A stretch of 64,000 bases of DNA, from NCBI GenBank assembly GCA_021805205.1, contig JAJZFV010000002.1, positions 62,001 through 126,000 on the forward strand. The letters run 5' to 3'. The notes under the pieces were generated by a model, which saw only the letters and a program-made list of their open reading frames with translations, was not told the DNA's origin and ran no database searches. This DNA comes from Actinomycetes bacterium. GTDB lineage: Bacteria > Actinomycetota > Acidimicrobiia > Acidimicrobiales > Acidimicrobiaceae. The first letter of the stretch is position 1. Every line of letters starts with the position of its first letter. The position numbers were made by a program, and so were the translations under genes. Of the stretch, positions 1 through 9,687 are shown in pieces.

Positions 1-1345
1 TTGGTTGCCCACACCCGACGGGAACACTTTGGCCATCTTTACCACAAGTACCCGGAACCATCGAAAAGTCGTCCGCTACAGCGTCGATACTTCTTAGCAC
101 CTCAGGACCGTTTCCAATCAAGTTTGCCTCACGAAGTGGGGCTGTAATCTCACCATTTTCTATCAAGTAGGCCTCAGTCATTCCGAAGACAAAGTCGCCA
201 GTAGCAGTGTTTACCTGACCTCCGCCTAGCTGCGCGATATAGATGCCATACTCGGTATCGGCGATTATCTCCTCTGGATTCGACTCACCAGCGGTCAAGT
301 AACTATTAGTCATCCTCACCATCGGAAGATGGGCATAACTTTGTCTTCTACCGTTGCCACTTGAAACCCTTGCCGCTCGATCGGATTGGTTTTGGTCCCA
401 CATGTAGTCGACCAGCACCCCATCTTTTATCAAGACATTGCTCTTAGCTGGATTTCCCTCGTCGTCGTAGGAATAGGTTCCCCACTGCTTACTAAAGGTT
501 CCGTCATCAAGCAGAGTAACTAGAGGTGATGCAACTTGCTCTCCAACTTTACCGGTATACACAGAGGAGTTTTTGGAGATATGGTCAGCCTCTAGGCCAT
601 GGCCACAGGCTTCATGAAAAAGCACCCCTCCCCCACGACCATTCAATACGACCGGAAGTTTGCCACTGGGTGCAGGGCGTGCCGACAATTTAGCGATAGC
701 TCTGCGGGCGGCCCTACCGGCAAGCTCTTCTAGGTCGACTTCTTCGAGTAGTTCAAATCCCATAGTTCGAGCTACCGTCTCGTAACCACCTTGCATACCG
801 GTATCGCCCACAGCTACGGTCGAAACCGATACCCTGGTTCTGATCTGCTCTTCTTCGACAAATGTCCCATTCGAATTTGCAACTAGAAAGCGCCTAAATG
901 AATCGCCGTAGGAGGCCCCAACCTGCCTGATAGATGCTCCCGCAGATCGAGCGGCGGCGTCTAGACGTAGTAGTAGTTCTACTTTTCGATCTTTCGATAT
1001 TGAGCTCCCCATTATCGATTCGATATCGACTGGCGCAAAAAGGCGAGGGGAAAGCGCGATCGTTGAGGACCCTGACGTGCTTCGTATTGCGACCGCTGAG
1101 GCAGCCTCAGCCGCACGAAGTAGCCCTCGCTCGCTTAGATCGGCCGTATGTGCAAAGCCGGTCGTATCGCCAAATCGAACTCGAATTCCTGCCCCCCTCG
1201 CCACTCCTGAGGACAACTCCTCGACATTTCCATCGTCGAGGGCAGCAGAAAACGTCGCCTTCTCTTCGACAAAAACTTCAGCGAAGTCACCTCCACTTAC
1301 CAAAGCAGCGCGTAAAACTCTCTCCACTACGTCTGCGTCGACCAT
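1..1345 (-). CDS. tldD: TldD-type metalloprotease, C-terminus outside window
   Basis: TldD/PmbA-family zinc metalloprotease; the TldD/TldE pair is known for proteolysis of peptides such as microcin precursors and CcdA. I translated the minus strand from ATG at 1345, which follows a GGAGG with good spacing. The zinc motif HEACGHGLEAD lies near residues 244-254, with the HExxxH metal ligands intact. The frame stays open to the window edge, where it reads TCGKDGQSVPVGVGQP, a hallmark of TldD near its C-terminal third. About 448 residues are visible, so only the last few tens are missing. No PmbA/TldE partner is visible; it would have to lie beyond position 1. It is divergent from the flippase-like gene at 1563. 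Family assignment is secure. Confidence 0.93.
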   Translation of the reverse strand, partial: MVDADVVERVLRAALVSGGDFAEVFVEEKATFSAALDDGNVEELSSGVARGAGIRVRFGDTTGFAHTADLSERGLLRAAEAASAVAIRSTSGSSTIALSPRLFAPVDIESIMGSSISKDRKVELLLRLDAAARSAGASIRQVGASYGDSFRRFLVANSNGTFVEEEQIRTRVSVSTVAVGDTGMQGGYETVARTMGFELLEEVDLEELAGRAARRAIAKLSARPAPSGKLPVVLNGRGGGVLFHEACGHGLEADHISKNSSVYTGKVGEQVASPLVTLLDDGTFSKQWGTYSYDDEGNPAKSNVLIKDGVLVDYMWDQNQSDRAARVSSGNGRRQSYAHLPMVRMTNSYLTAGESNPEEIIADTEYGIYIAQLGGGQVNTATGDFVFGMTEAYLIENGEITAPLREANLIGNGPEVLRSIDAVADDFSMVPGTCGKDGQSVPVGCGQP

Positions 1346-1376
1346 AAAATCCTCCGCTACCTTTGGGCATTTAAAT

Positions 1377-1406
1377 GTTGTTAACTGAACCTACTCGGTT
1401 AATAAC
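1377..1406. promoter_or_regulatory. inverted repeat between divergent genes
   Basis: GTTGTTAAC (1377-1385) and GTTAATAAC (1398-1406) form an imperfect inverted repeat (8 of 9 pairs) in the divergent intergenic region, about 30 bp before the tldD start. It could be an operator for tldD or for the gene at 1563. No regulator is linked to it, and chance is not excluded. Confidence 0.25.
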
Positions 1407-1562
1407 CCTACTTTTATCGAGTATGAGGCTATCAAAGACGCCGTCTTAATAGGCGTGAATCCCCACTTGGCGAGTTTGGAATATAATGAAGATCTGAGAA
1501 AGTTTTCCTAAGCTAGCAAGAACGGGCAATCTCACCAAACCACTAACCCTAAGGACAGCCAA

Positions 1563-2606
1563 ATGATGCAAAGAGAATTTGGTGTTTTCAGGGCTGGGTC
1601 AGTAAAGAATTTCGATCGCCACAAGGCCTTCAACTACCTACGAATCATCGTAACCGTAGTCACCTTCTTTATAATCGCTACCAAGGTTCATCTAGGTTGG
1701 ATAGGCCAGATTGGAAAGAGGGGCTTCGGTCTCCTCACTATCGCCTTCCTCGCCACCTTGGTCGGGATCGCACTTTCTGCCCAACGGTGGAGCGGTGCAC
1801 TTGATGTACTGAAGGTGAAGAATAAGTTCAGCGACCTTTTCAAACTGCAGCTGGTCGGCTTATTCGCAAGCAACTTTCTCCCCTCTACCGTCGGTGGAGA
1901 CATAGTTAGAGCCAGATGGCTCGGACGACGAAGCGATCAGGTGGCAGAGGGATTCGCTAGCGTTATTATTGAGAGGCTCACCGGATGGTTAGTACTTCCG
2001 TGCCTGGCATTGATTGGGATAGCCTTTGACCCGGCGATGCTCCACCTCGGTAAAGTCTCTGGGATCATAATCACCGTCGCAACGGCAACGCTTACGGCCC
2101 TCTTGATCCTCATTACCTTCACTATCTTCAAAAAGCAGGTAAAGCCGGGGGGTAGATTCAGAGCGCTATCGGCAGTTATCTCATCTTTAGAGGATGCAAT
2201 CAAGCAATTTAAAGAGGATCCGACATCTCTGGTAAAGCTAATTTCCTGGGCGATCGCATACCAACTGAGTATCGTAACGGCTGCCCTATTCGCCGCGTCT
2301 GCGATCCACATCGCCATTACGTGGCGAGAGCTTCTTGTAATGGTTCCAACTGTTGCCATGCTTCAGGTGCTTCCACTGACCATAGGAGGGATTGGGATCC
2401 GAGAGGGAGCATTGGTATTGATGCTGCAGCCTCTTGGAATCGCCACCACCCAAGCGATCGAATTCGGTCTCGTGGTCTACGGCATTAATGTTCTGGCATC
2501 TCTCTTAGGAGCTCCATCATTTGCAATGGGTGCTCCTCGCCTCGAAACGGTCGCATCCGCCAATGCCACCGCTGGATCTGACAATTCTCGATCTAGCGAA
2601 AGCTAG
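1563..2606 (+). CDS. flippase-like membrane protein (LPG synthase TM domain, UPF0104 family)
   Basis: Polytopic membrane protein of 347 residues with about eight hydrophobic segments. It has the features of the lysylphosphatidylglycerol-synthase transmembrane/YbhN/HpnL family: an internal FASNFLPSTVGGDIVRA motif near residues 100-116 and a PLTIGGIGIREGALV motif near residues 270-285. Members without a synthase domain are thought to move lipids or lipid-linked sugars across the membrane. The start ATG at 1563 follows AAGGAC; a second ATG lies directly behind it. It precedes the carotenoid genes by about 180 bp. A role in lipid or hopanoid transport is plausible, but the substrate cannot be read from the sequence. 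Confidence 0.8.
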   Translation: MMQREFGVFRAGSVKNFDRHKAFNYLRIIVTVVTFFIIATKVHLGWIGQIGKRGFGLLTIAFLATLVGIALSAQRWSGALDVLKVKNKFSDLFKLQLVGLFASNFLPSTVGGDIVRARWLGRRSDQVAEGFASVIIERLTGWLVLPCLALIGIAFDPAMLHLGKVSGIIITVATATLTALLILITFTIFKKQVKPGGRFRALSAVISSLEDAIKQFKEDPTSLVKLISWAIAYQLSIVTAALFAASAIHIAITWRELLVMVPTVAMLQVLPLTIGGIGIREGALVLMLQPLGIATTQAIEFGLVVYGINVLASLLGAPSFAMGAPRLETVASANATAGSDNSRSSES

Positions 2607-2784
2607 AATTCATGAGCAGATGATCACTTACGTCCAGCGGGGGCGAACTTCGACTGTCGTACCATCTAGCTGTATTACGTGCCACGAAATAATTTTGCGA
2701 TAAAAGTAGCTAAACAGTTGTAGGTTTTTGACGGTCTTGAGTTGCGAAAGCGCCTTGCGATGAAGTTTTTGAAAGGTCTCCGAC

Positions 2785-3858
2785 TTGACCAATGAGGTAA
2801 TTTTGAGCAGTGCACCCCGCGGCCTAGTTGATGCGGCCGATATTGTTGACGGAATTCTCAAAACTTTGATGACTTCGGAGCGTGGGCGATGGGCGCTAAT
2901 CGATGAGAATCTAGGATTACCATTCGACTCCCTCTTTGCAATGGTGATATCCGGTGGAAAGAGGATCAGGCCCGGTCTTTGCTATGCAGCCTTCATTGGT
3001 AGCGGTGGAGATCGAGACGACGAAACAGTCCAGCGAGTTATGACAGCTCTTGAGCTGCTTCACACCTTTGCCCTGCTCCACGACGACATCATGGATGGAT
3101 CATCGATGCGACGCGGCAATCTAACAGTTCACGAGGAGTTTGCGGCTTACCACTCAAAGTCAAACTATCGCGGGGAGTCTCGACGCTTCGGCGACGGAGT
3201 AGGGATACTAGCCGGAGATCTCGCCTTCGTATACGCCGACATAATGATAGAGGAAGCTCCAATAGAAGTAAGGAAGATCTACAGCGAACTTCGCCTCGAG
3301 GTAAATATTGGGCAGTACCTAGATCTCCTCGGAACAGCGCGCTGTGAGCCAACAGTTGATATGGCTCGAAAGATAAATATCTATAAATCCGGCAAGTACA
3401 CCATCGAACGCCCTATGCACGTTGGAGCAGTCCTTTGCGGCAAGGGTCAAGAAGAGTTAGATCAACTCTCCGACTTTGGCCTTCCGCTTGGCGAGGCATT
3501 CCAACTCCAAGACGACATTCTCGGAGTATTCGGAGATGATTCTCTAACTGGAAAGCCTGTAGGCGACGACCTTAGAGAAGGAAAGCCGACAGAGTTGGTA
3601 GCAGAGGCGATCAACCTACTCAACGGGAAAGAGCGAGTCAAATTCGCAGAGCTGTTTAGACAGTGCCAGGATTCTACGGATGCGATCGCAGAGGTAATGG
3701 CAATGATTGAGCACAGTGGCGCTAGAAGTCGAATCGAGCAGAGGATAGACCTGCTCATCAAGCAGTCTCTAAGGGCTCTAGACAATAGTTATCTCAACGA
3801 CGAAGGCAAAGAGTTATTGCACGAGATCGCTCTTTACATCGCACATCGGCAGAAATAA
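2785..3858 (+). CDS. crtE: geranylgeranyl diphosphate synthase
   Basis: Trans-prenyltransferase that builds C20 GGPP from IPP and allylic diphosphates for carotenoid synthesis. The first Asp-rich motif is HDDIMD at residues 99-104, and the second is QLQDDILGVFGD near residue 240. SGGKRIRPG near residue 57 is the IPP-binding region. The residue five before the first Asp is Phe95; bulky residues there are known to stop elongation at C15-C20, unlike the second prenyl synthase at 61222. The TTG start at 2785 is preceded by GAAAGG. It is the first gene of crtE-crtI-crtB, 31 bp before crtI. The symbol rests on both motif and context. Confidence 0.9.
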   Translation: MTNEVILSSAPRGLVDAADIVDGILKTLMTSERGRWALIDENLGLPFDSLFAMVISGGKRIRPGLCYAAFIGSGGDRDDETVQRVMTALELLHTFALLHDDIMDGSSMRRGNLTVHEEFAAYHSKSNYRGESRRFGDGVGILAGDLAFVYADIMIEEAPIEVRKIYSELRLEVNIGQYLDLLGTARCEPTVDMARKINIYKSGKYTIERPMHVGAVLCGKGQEELDQLSDFGLPLGEAFQLQDDILGVFGDDSLTGKPVGDDLREGKPTELVAEAINLLNGKERVKFAELFRQCQDSTDAIAEVMAMIEHSGARSRIEQRIDLLIKQSLRALDNSYLNDEGKELLHEIALYIAHRQK

Positions 3859-3889
3859 GACCCAATCTCATCAACTAAGGACATATGAA

Positions 3890-5428
3890 ATGGCGACCAA
3901 TAGTCCCAACCGTAACGCTCGCTCCATTGCGATCGTGGGAGGTGGCCTCGGAGGTCTCTCTGCAGCTGCCCATCTAGTTTCATCAGGCTATAGAATCACC
4001 ATCTTCGAGGCTGACTCCCACCTAGGAGGCAAGTCATCGCAATTCAAGTCGAATGGCTATACAATCGACGCTGGACCATCGGTGCTAACGATGCTGCCTA
4101 TCATCGAGACGGTCTTTTCAGCACTGGGTGAAAAGGCCTCAGATTACCTTGATCTCGTCAAACTAGATACCCTGTACAAGGCAAACTTTGCCAGCGGAAG
4201 CGACCCGTACGGCGAGGGAAGTATCTCAGTCCGCGCTAACCGAGACGAGATGATTGAAGAGATTCGTTCGATATCTGGCCCCAAGGATGCAGAGGCCTTC
4301 GTGCGGTTCTCGAATTATTTGAAAGACCTCTACGACGCCGAGTTTAATCAGTTCATAGATCGAAACTTCGATTCGCTTCTCGACTTCTTAAAGCCAATTT
4401 CGCCCACGATAAAACTTCTCAAACTTGGTGCCTTCAAAAAACTAAATTCAATTGTGAGCGACTACTTCACTGACCAGAGGCTTGTCAAACTATTTTCATT
4501 TCAATCTCTCTATGCCGGGGTCTCTCCATTCGAAGCACTAGGAATCTATGCGGTCATCACCTATATGGACACCATCGCCGGTGTCTACTTTCCTAAGGGC
4601 GGAATGGCTCAACTTCCTATCGCCATCGGTAAAGTTCTCACCGAAAGGGGAGTATCGATAAGGACAGGTACCAAGGTCACATCAATTCTTCGATCGAATG
4701 GTTTGTCCGGAGCAGTAACTGGGGTGCAGTTAGAAGACGGGGCGCGCGAATCCTTTGATGTTGTAATTTCGAATGCCGAGGCCGCGATAACGTACAAGCA
4801 ACTTCTTGGCTATCCCTCACCGCCGCGAAAGATCGCCAAAAACGAATATTCACCCTCAGCGCTTCTGATGCTGATGGGGTCTAAGGCTAAACCGGGGGCC
4901 GAAGTCGCCCACCACAATATCTTCTTTGGTGATTCTTGGAAAGAGGCCTTTGTTGAGCTCATCAACCAAGGCCGACAGATGACCAACGCTTCTACCTTGG
5001 TAACAATCCCTTCATTCTCTGATCCCAAACTTGCCAAGGGGGAGGGATCCTCCCTATACTGCCTTGAGCCGGTACCTAACTTAAGCGGAAAGATTGATTG
5101 GAAGAATGAGCGGGAAAACGCCGTCAACAACTTTAAGTCATCGCTTAGAAGAGCGAAGATTTTGAGCGACGACCCAAACGATATCGAGGCCGAACGAATC
5201 ATCGACCCGCTCGATTGGCAAGCGATGGGAATGGAGATGGGTACTCCATTTTCTATATCTCATAGATTCTTCCAGAGCGGTCCATTTCGCCCAGCAAATA
5301 GCGACAAGAAAGTCCCCGGCCTCTACTTTGCCAGCGCTTCGACAACCCCGGGAGTTGGCGTTCCAATGGTTCTAGTATCAGGCCGCCTTGCAGCCGAGCG
5401 GACTCGAATTTATCTTGGTGACAGATAG
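3890..5428 (+). CDS. crtI: phytoene desaturase
   Basis: FAD-dependent phytoene desaturase that introduces the double bonds converting phytoene to lycopene. The N-terminal dinucleotide fold reads IAIVGGGLGGLSAAAHL (about residues 13-29), followed by the Glu-containing FEADSHLGGK and a DAGPSVL stretch typical of CrtI. The C-terminal flavin-binding segment reads TPGVGVPMVLVSGRLAAER. At 512 residues the length is normal. The ATG at 3890 follows AAGGA at 8-nt spacing. Its stop is two bases from the crtB start, so the two are probably translationally coupled. The number of desaturation steps cannot be predicted from sequence. Confidence 0.9.
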   Translation: MATNSPNRNARSIAIVGGGLGGLSAAAHLVSSGYRITIFEADSHLGGKSSQFKSNGYTIDAGPSVLTMLPIIETVFSALGEKASDYLDLVKLDTLYKANFASGSDPYGEGSISVRANRDEMIEEIRSISGPKDAEAFVRFSNYLKDLYDAEFNQFIDRNFDSLLDFLKPISPTIKLLKLGAFKKLNSIVSDYFTDQRLVKLFSFQSLYAGVSPFEALGIYAVITYMDTIAGVYFPKGGMAQLPIAIGKVLTERGVSIRTGTKVTSILRSNGLSGAVTGVQLEDGARESFDVVISNAEAAITYKQLLGYPSPPRKIAKNEYSPSALLMLMGSKAKPGAEVAHHNIFFGDSWKEAFVELINQGRQMTNASTLVTIPSFSDPKLAKGEGSSLYCLEPVPNLSGKIDWKNERENAVNNFKSSLRRAKILSDDPNDIEAERIIDPLDWQAMGMEMGTPFSISHRFFQSGPFRPANSDKKVPGLYFASASTTPGVGVPMVLVSGRLAAERTRIYLGDR

Positions 5429-5430
5429 CG

Positions 5431-6291
5431 ATGAAAGACGAGAAGGACGCACTGGCGCTCTCTTACGAGCGCTGCAAGGAACTGAACAAGAGATTCGGGA
5501 AATCCTACTACTACTCGACCTACCTATTGCCTAAATCGAGTCGTAAGTACATCCACTCACTCTATGCCTTCTGCCGTTACGCCGACGATATAGTCGACGA
5601 CTTTGATCCAAGCGATCTTGCGTCTCGCAAAGAGAGACTCAAGAAGTTTAGTGACGACTTCTACCACGATTTGAAGGTCGGTCAATCTAGCGATCCAATT
5701 CTTAGAGCCGTTATACACACGGTGAAACTCTTTGACATAGAGGTCGAGCTATTTGACAAGTTTCTGCACTCGATGGAGATGGACTTTTCCAAAACTCGAT
5801 ACGAGACCTACGATGAACTACTGGGCTACATGGAGGGATCTGCAGCGGTAATTGGCGAGATGACGCTACCAGTTCTTGAACCTTCGTCAAAGTACGCCAG
5901 AGAACCAGCTCGTCAATTGGGCTTTGCATTTCAGCTGACTAACTTCATCCGCGACGTTGAAGAAGACCTGAAGCGAAACAGAATATATCTCCCCCTTTCC
6001 GACGTCGAAAAGTTCGACGCACTTGAAGATCTGTTACTCAATAAGAACTCCGAGAGGGTGAGGGATCTTATTTCATTTGAAATCGATAGGGCCAGGGAGC
6101 ACTACTTACAATCATTAGCTGGAGATTGCTACCTCCCTCCTCGATCAGCTGCGTGCGTTCAAGCAGCTAGAGACCTATATTCTGGGATCTTGCAAGAGGT
6201 AGAAAAGTCTAACTATCAGATATTTGGCCACAGGGCTACGGTATCGATGTACCGCAAGCTAAAGACTGCAGCACGTACCGTCGTTATCTAA
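5431..6291 (+). CDS. crtB: phytoene synthase
   Basis: Squalene/phytoene synthase family enzyme that condenses two GGPP molecules to phytoene, the first committed C40 step. The first Asp-rich motif CRYADDIVDD lies at residues 48-57. The second, NFIRDVEEDLKRNRIYLP, lies near residue 170 and is diagnostic for phytoene synthases. It is 286 residues long. It starts two bases after the crtI stop, using a ribosome site inside the end of crtI. It converges on rmuC with only 29 bp between the stops and no clear hairpin. Confidence 0.93.
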   Translation: MKDEKDALALSYERCKELNKRFGKSYYYSTYLLPKSSRKYIHSLYAFCRYADDIVDDFDPSDLASRKERLKKFSDDFYHDLKVGQSSDPILRAVIHTVKLFDIEVELFDKFLHSMEMDFSKTRYETYDELLGYMEGSAAVIGEMTLPVLEPSSKYAREPARQLGFAFQLTNFIRDVEEDLKRNRIYLPLSDVEKFDALEDLLLNKNSERVRDLISFEIDRAREHYLQSLAGDCYLPPRSAACVQAARDLYSGILQEVEKSNYQIFGHRATVSMYRKLKTAARTVVI

Positions 6292-6320
6292 CTGCCTTGG
6301 GGTGCAGGACTGGGTTGAAG

Positions 6321-7826
6321 TTATTCATCGACCGCTTCAATACCTGGTAGTTCGTCAAACGCGTCGAGAACACCTTCTATCGGCACCTCTTGAACATCGC
6401 GTAACCGCCGCTCAATAGCTCGGGTTCTAACAGAAGCAGCGCTTATGTTGTTACTCGCCTCCTCTAACTTCTTTTGAGTCTTATCAAGTAGTCCTCCGAA
6501 CTTCTCAAAATCAGTTTTGACCGCCCCTAGAAGCTTCCACACTTCACTCGATCGCTTTTCAATAGCGATCGTTCTAAAGCCCATCTGAAGGCTATTCAAA
6601 ATGGCCAAGATCGTAGTTGGACCAGTTACTATAACTTTACTTTCGCGCTGAAGTTGATCCCAAAGTCCGGGACGGCGTAGTACCTCGGCAAAGAGACCCT
6701 CGACCGGCACGAACATAATTGCAAAGTCGGTCGTAGATGGCGGGTTTATGTACTTCTCCGAGATGCTCTTTGCTTGGGCGCGAATAGCTACTTCCAATTG
6801 CCTAGCAGCACTGTTTACTATTTCTATCTCACCCAACTCTTGGGCGTCTACCAGACGTTGGTAGTCTTCGAGTGGGAACTTTGAGTCGATCGGAAGCCAT
6901 ACTACATCTCCTCCGTCATCTTTGCCCGGAAGCTTGATAGCAAAGTCCACCCGCTCTCCACTGTTTCTTTTGACCTGAACGCTTCTCTGATATTGAGATG
7001 GAGTTAGTATCTGCTCCAGCATCGTCTCAAGCTGAACCTCTCCCATAGTTCCACGAGTCTTTACATTGCTCAAGACTCTCTTTAGGTCGCCAACGCCAGA
7101 GGCGAGGGTTGCCATTTCACCGAGGCCCTTGTGAACCTGCTCGAGACGATCGCTTACTAGCTTGAACGACTCACCCAACCTCTGCTCCAGTGTCGACTGA
7201 AGCTTTTCATCGACCGTAACTCTCATCTCTTCGAGGCGGCGTCCGTTATCCTCTTGGAGTTTGCTCAACCTCGATTCGAGGGTTTCACGGATATCTTTTA
7301 GCATCTCTTGGTTGATCGCCGTTAGACTCTCGAGCTGCTTTGAAAAGGAGTCGAGCAGATTTTTATGCTGTATAGACATCTCGCTTACAGCCGAGAGAAC
7401 AGACTTCTGGCTCGATGACATTGCATTGCTTACCTCTCCTCGAAACAATTCAAAGTTATCAATTAGAGAGCGATTTACCTTTTCGAAGTCCTCCGAAAAC
7501 TCTCGATTTAGCTCTGCAAGGAGCTCCATCTGTTCATCATGTGAACTAGATAAGGTCTCCTTAACGTCGTGGCTCAAGTTCCTAAATAATGCATTTACCT
7601 CTTCACGTGTGGCCTTAGAGGCATTATTGGCCTCCTCGCGCCCTTGGGCGCTGTCCGCCCTAAGCGTTCGTTCCAATCGCTCCTGAGAGCTTCCCAATTG
7701 CCCTATCTCGCGCTTTACTAGTACTGCTATTCCACCCGATCTACCGCTGCGAATGACCAAAACCACAACGACAAGCAAAACCACAAGGTCTAGGAGACTC
7801 ACTCCGAAAACAAACGAGGTGTTCAT
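6321..7826 (-). CDS. rmuC: DNA recombination protein RmuC
   Basis: RmuC family, predicted nuclease-like proteins that limit recombination between inverted repeats in E. coli. An N-terminal membrane helix (about residues 8-27) is followed by a long coiled-coil-rich stretch to about residue 230. The conserved RmuC domain includes KTRGTMGEVQLETMLEQIL, VDFAIKLPG and WLPIDSKFPLEDYQRL. The length of 501 residues is normal. The ATG at 7826 follows GAGAG. It lies between the two carotenoid arms and is transcribed against crtB, with no evident functional link. Confidence 0.92.
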   Translation of the reverse strand: MNTSFVFGVSLLDLVVLLVVVVLVIRSGRSGGIAVLVKREIGQLGSSQERLERTLRADSAQGREEANNASKATREEVNALFRNLSHDVKETLSSSHDEQMELLAELNREFSEDFEKVNRSLIDNFELFRGEVSNAMSSSQKSVLSAVSEMSIQHKNLLDSFSKQLESLTAINQEMLKDIRETLESRLSKLQEDNGRRLEEMRVTVDEKLQSTLEQRLGESFKLVSDRLEQVHKGLGEMATLASGVGDLKRVLSNVKTRGTMGEVQLETMLEQILTPSQYQRSVQVKRNSGERVDFAIKLPGKDDGGDVVWLPIDSKFPLEDYQRLVDAQELGEIEIVNSAARQLEVAIRAQAKSISEKYINPPSTTDFAIMFVPVEGLFAEVLRRPGLWDQLQRESKVIVTGPTTILAILNSLQMGFRTIAIEKRSSEVWKLLGAVKTDFEKFGGLLDKTQKKLEEASNNISAASVRTRAIERRLRDVQEVPIEGVLDAFDELPGIEAVDE

Positions 7827-7962
7827 GGCACAATCTCTCTCAAAATAGATATCTACCGAATGTTAGCTCACGCCACTTTTTTTGAACGACACCACCCCTA
7901 GGTATGATTAACGCAAGCTTGCCGCACCAAAGGCCCTAGGCACCATCCATCGAAGTTCAAAA

Positions 7963-8622
7963 TCAAGCCTTTGGAGAGCGCTCAAGGTCAAAGGAGTCAA
8001 CGGATGTCGCAAATAGCGAAGGAACGCGCTTCGAGATTTGTGTCAAAACAAAAAATAGGATTAGGCCAAATACTATAAGTCCAACCACATTTGTTGCGAT
8101 GGTACCAGTGCTATGGTGCGCTGCGTCAAAAAACGGGTAAGGATACCAGTTGACGATGGCACCCCGGACAAATGTATAGACCATATAAAGGATTGGATAA
8201 ATCACCCAGAGAAGTGCCCTCTTGAATGTAATTGCAGGTTTAGGGGTATCAACAATGAAGTCGATAGCAACGTAGAGTGGCGCTATATGGTGGTAGAGAA
8301 AATTCACCAAAGCATCAGAGATACCAACGGATGGAGCATTCAGAAGAAGGTTGAAGATGATGCCAGTGATCAAGAGATAAGCCGTAGCCGCACCTCTAAA
8401 ACCTTGGAGATCTGCAATCGAACGCCCTCTAATAGCCCGATATCCCAGCAATCCAAAGACGACCCCCGCAAACAAGTTACTTTCATAGGTAAAGTAGCTA
8501 AGTGAGTCGACGATAGCTTGGTGCTTTGTAATTATTACGTACATTCGAATTACAAAGACTACGAAGATCGCCAAGCTCAAGGCGATACGTGCGATTGATA
8601 TGGTTATCCGCTTTGTGTTCAC
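7963..8622 (-). CDS. Pr6Pr family membrane protein
   Basis: Predicted six-helix membrane protein of 219 residues. It carries the family signature of Pr6Pr proteins: FTYESNLFAG near residue 45, a LYHHIAP segment near residue 114, and WVIYPILYMVYTFVRG followed by WYPYPFFD. Function is unknown; similar proteins occur singly in actinobacteria. The GTG start at 8622 has no Shine-Dalgarno, but TATATT lies six bases upstream, which fits a leaderless transcript (inference). Confidence 0.8.
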   Translation of the reverse strand: MNTKRITISIARIALSLAIFVVFVIRMYVIITKHQAIVDSLSYFTYESNLFAGVVFGLLGYRAIRGRSIADLQGFRGAATAYLLITGIIFNLLLNAPSVGISDALVNFLYHHIAPLYVAIDFIVDTPKPAITFKRALLWVIYPILYMVYTFVRGAIVNWYPYPFFDAAHHSTGTIATNVVGLIVFGLILFFVLTQISKRVPSLFATSVDSFDLERSPKA

Positions 8623-8876
8623 ACCATAAATATAGCCACAGCGCGCGCTTCAATGGAATCGAGCAAATGCGTACAAAACTAATAAATCTCGCTTGGCGTC
8701 CTCTGTTCAATTGGCAGCCGCGTCTGTTTTAGGCGAAGATATATTGTCGCAACCTCTTTGACAGAAGTTAGGTTCAATTGAGGTAGGACTCAATTTCAGA
8801 GCAAGGATTTGAACCTATTTAGGCTCTAGATCGAAGTGACGTGAACACATCTCCATTTTGCACGATTTGCTCGCTG
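8623..8876. other. intergenic, nothing recognised
   Basis: About 250 bp between the Pr6Pr gene and the orphan gene. I see no convincing ORF, RNA or hairpin. It presumably contains the promoter of the Pr6Pr gene. Confidence 0.5.
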
Positions 8877-9305
8877 CTAAAGCATATTGCCTGGCGGTGG
8901 ATAACCAAGGAGGTCGACTTCCCATGTTTTGATGGGCCAGCTACCGGGCGGATTGATACGATGGACGCGACCTTGATGGATATAGAACAACTCCCAACTT
9001 TCAACTCCTAATTCACTCTGGACACAAAGTGCCAGGTTTCGCCCTTCATCTTCGAGCAATGCTCGATTCCTTTCGTCGGTCATATCAGCAGATTCAAACG
9101 ATCTGTTCCACGACTTCAAAGAATCAAGGAGGGAAGGGCTCAGTAAGTTGCTCCATTGCAATGAAGCCGGCATATTTACGGGAGCTTCGCCAGACCATCT
9201 TCCCGCTTCAGGCGCAGTCGCAGTTATCTCCTCGCGCGTCGAGCATTTCCAGATACCGCTGGCCCCATAGTCCCAATCAATTAAGACTCGCCGTGGTTTA
9301 CCCAT
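8877..9305 (-). CDS. hypothetical protein, 142 residues
   Basis: Unrecognised soluble protein. From the ATG at 9305 it begins MGKPRRVLIDWDYGASGIW and ends in a Pro/Gly-rich tail. It is acidic and rich in Trp, with no membrane segment or known catalytic motif. The frame is open upstream to a GTG at 9398, directly after a stop, but that extension looks non-protein-like and the ATG gives a more natural N-terminus. The ribosome site is weak (GGAG at 13 nt). Codon use looks like a real gene. It may be a small orphan gene of the lineage. Confidence 0.55.
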   Translation of the reverse strand: MGKPRRVLIDWDYGASGIWKCSTREEITATAPEAGRWSGEAPVNMPASLQWSNLLSPSLLDSLKSWNRSFESADMTDERNRALLEDEGRNLALCVQSELGVESWELFYIHQGRVHRINPPGSWPIKTWEVDLLGYPPPGNML

Positions 9306-9687
9306 AGTCCAAGGTTGACTCCAAATTAAGAGATCCTCAAAGCACGAATCTCTCGTCGACGGGTAGATTTTCCAATATCGAGCGCAAAACGCCGCCACTT
9401 AGAAAGGCGCGAGAGAACTTAAATTTCTAGCGCTCACCAGGAAGCATGAGAGAAAGTTCACATCTCCGCCAGAAGTTCGCCAACGGCAGAAAAGTGAATT
9501 TAGCGAATCTACCAGAGCTCGAAAACACCGATCGCTTGGTTTGTTCACTTCATTTTTGGAGAGATTTAATCCGGTGATATATATCAAGCATTCGACACAC
9601 ATTGTTAAGTCGATTGCCGCGAGCTATACGACTCATTTCACCTGTTGCGTCAAAGCCTGCTTTTGGTAGGAGTAGAAGCTCTTTGCA
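9306..9687. other. intergenic, nothing recognised
   Basis: About 380 bp between the orphan gene and crtZ. The short frames here do not look like proteins, and I see no RNA gene or strong hairpin. It may hold remnants of a lost gene or the promoter of the orphan gene. Confidence 0.45.

Noticed and set aside
934-1388. Plus-strand frames opposite tldD
   Set aside because: They are antisense shadows of tldD, which has a clear zinc motif and ribosome site.
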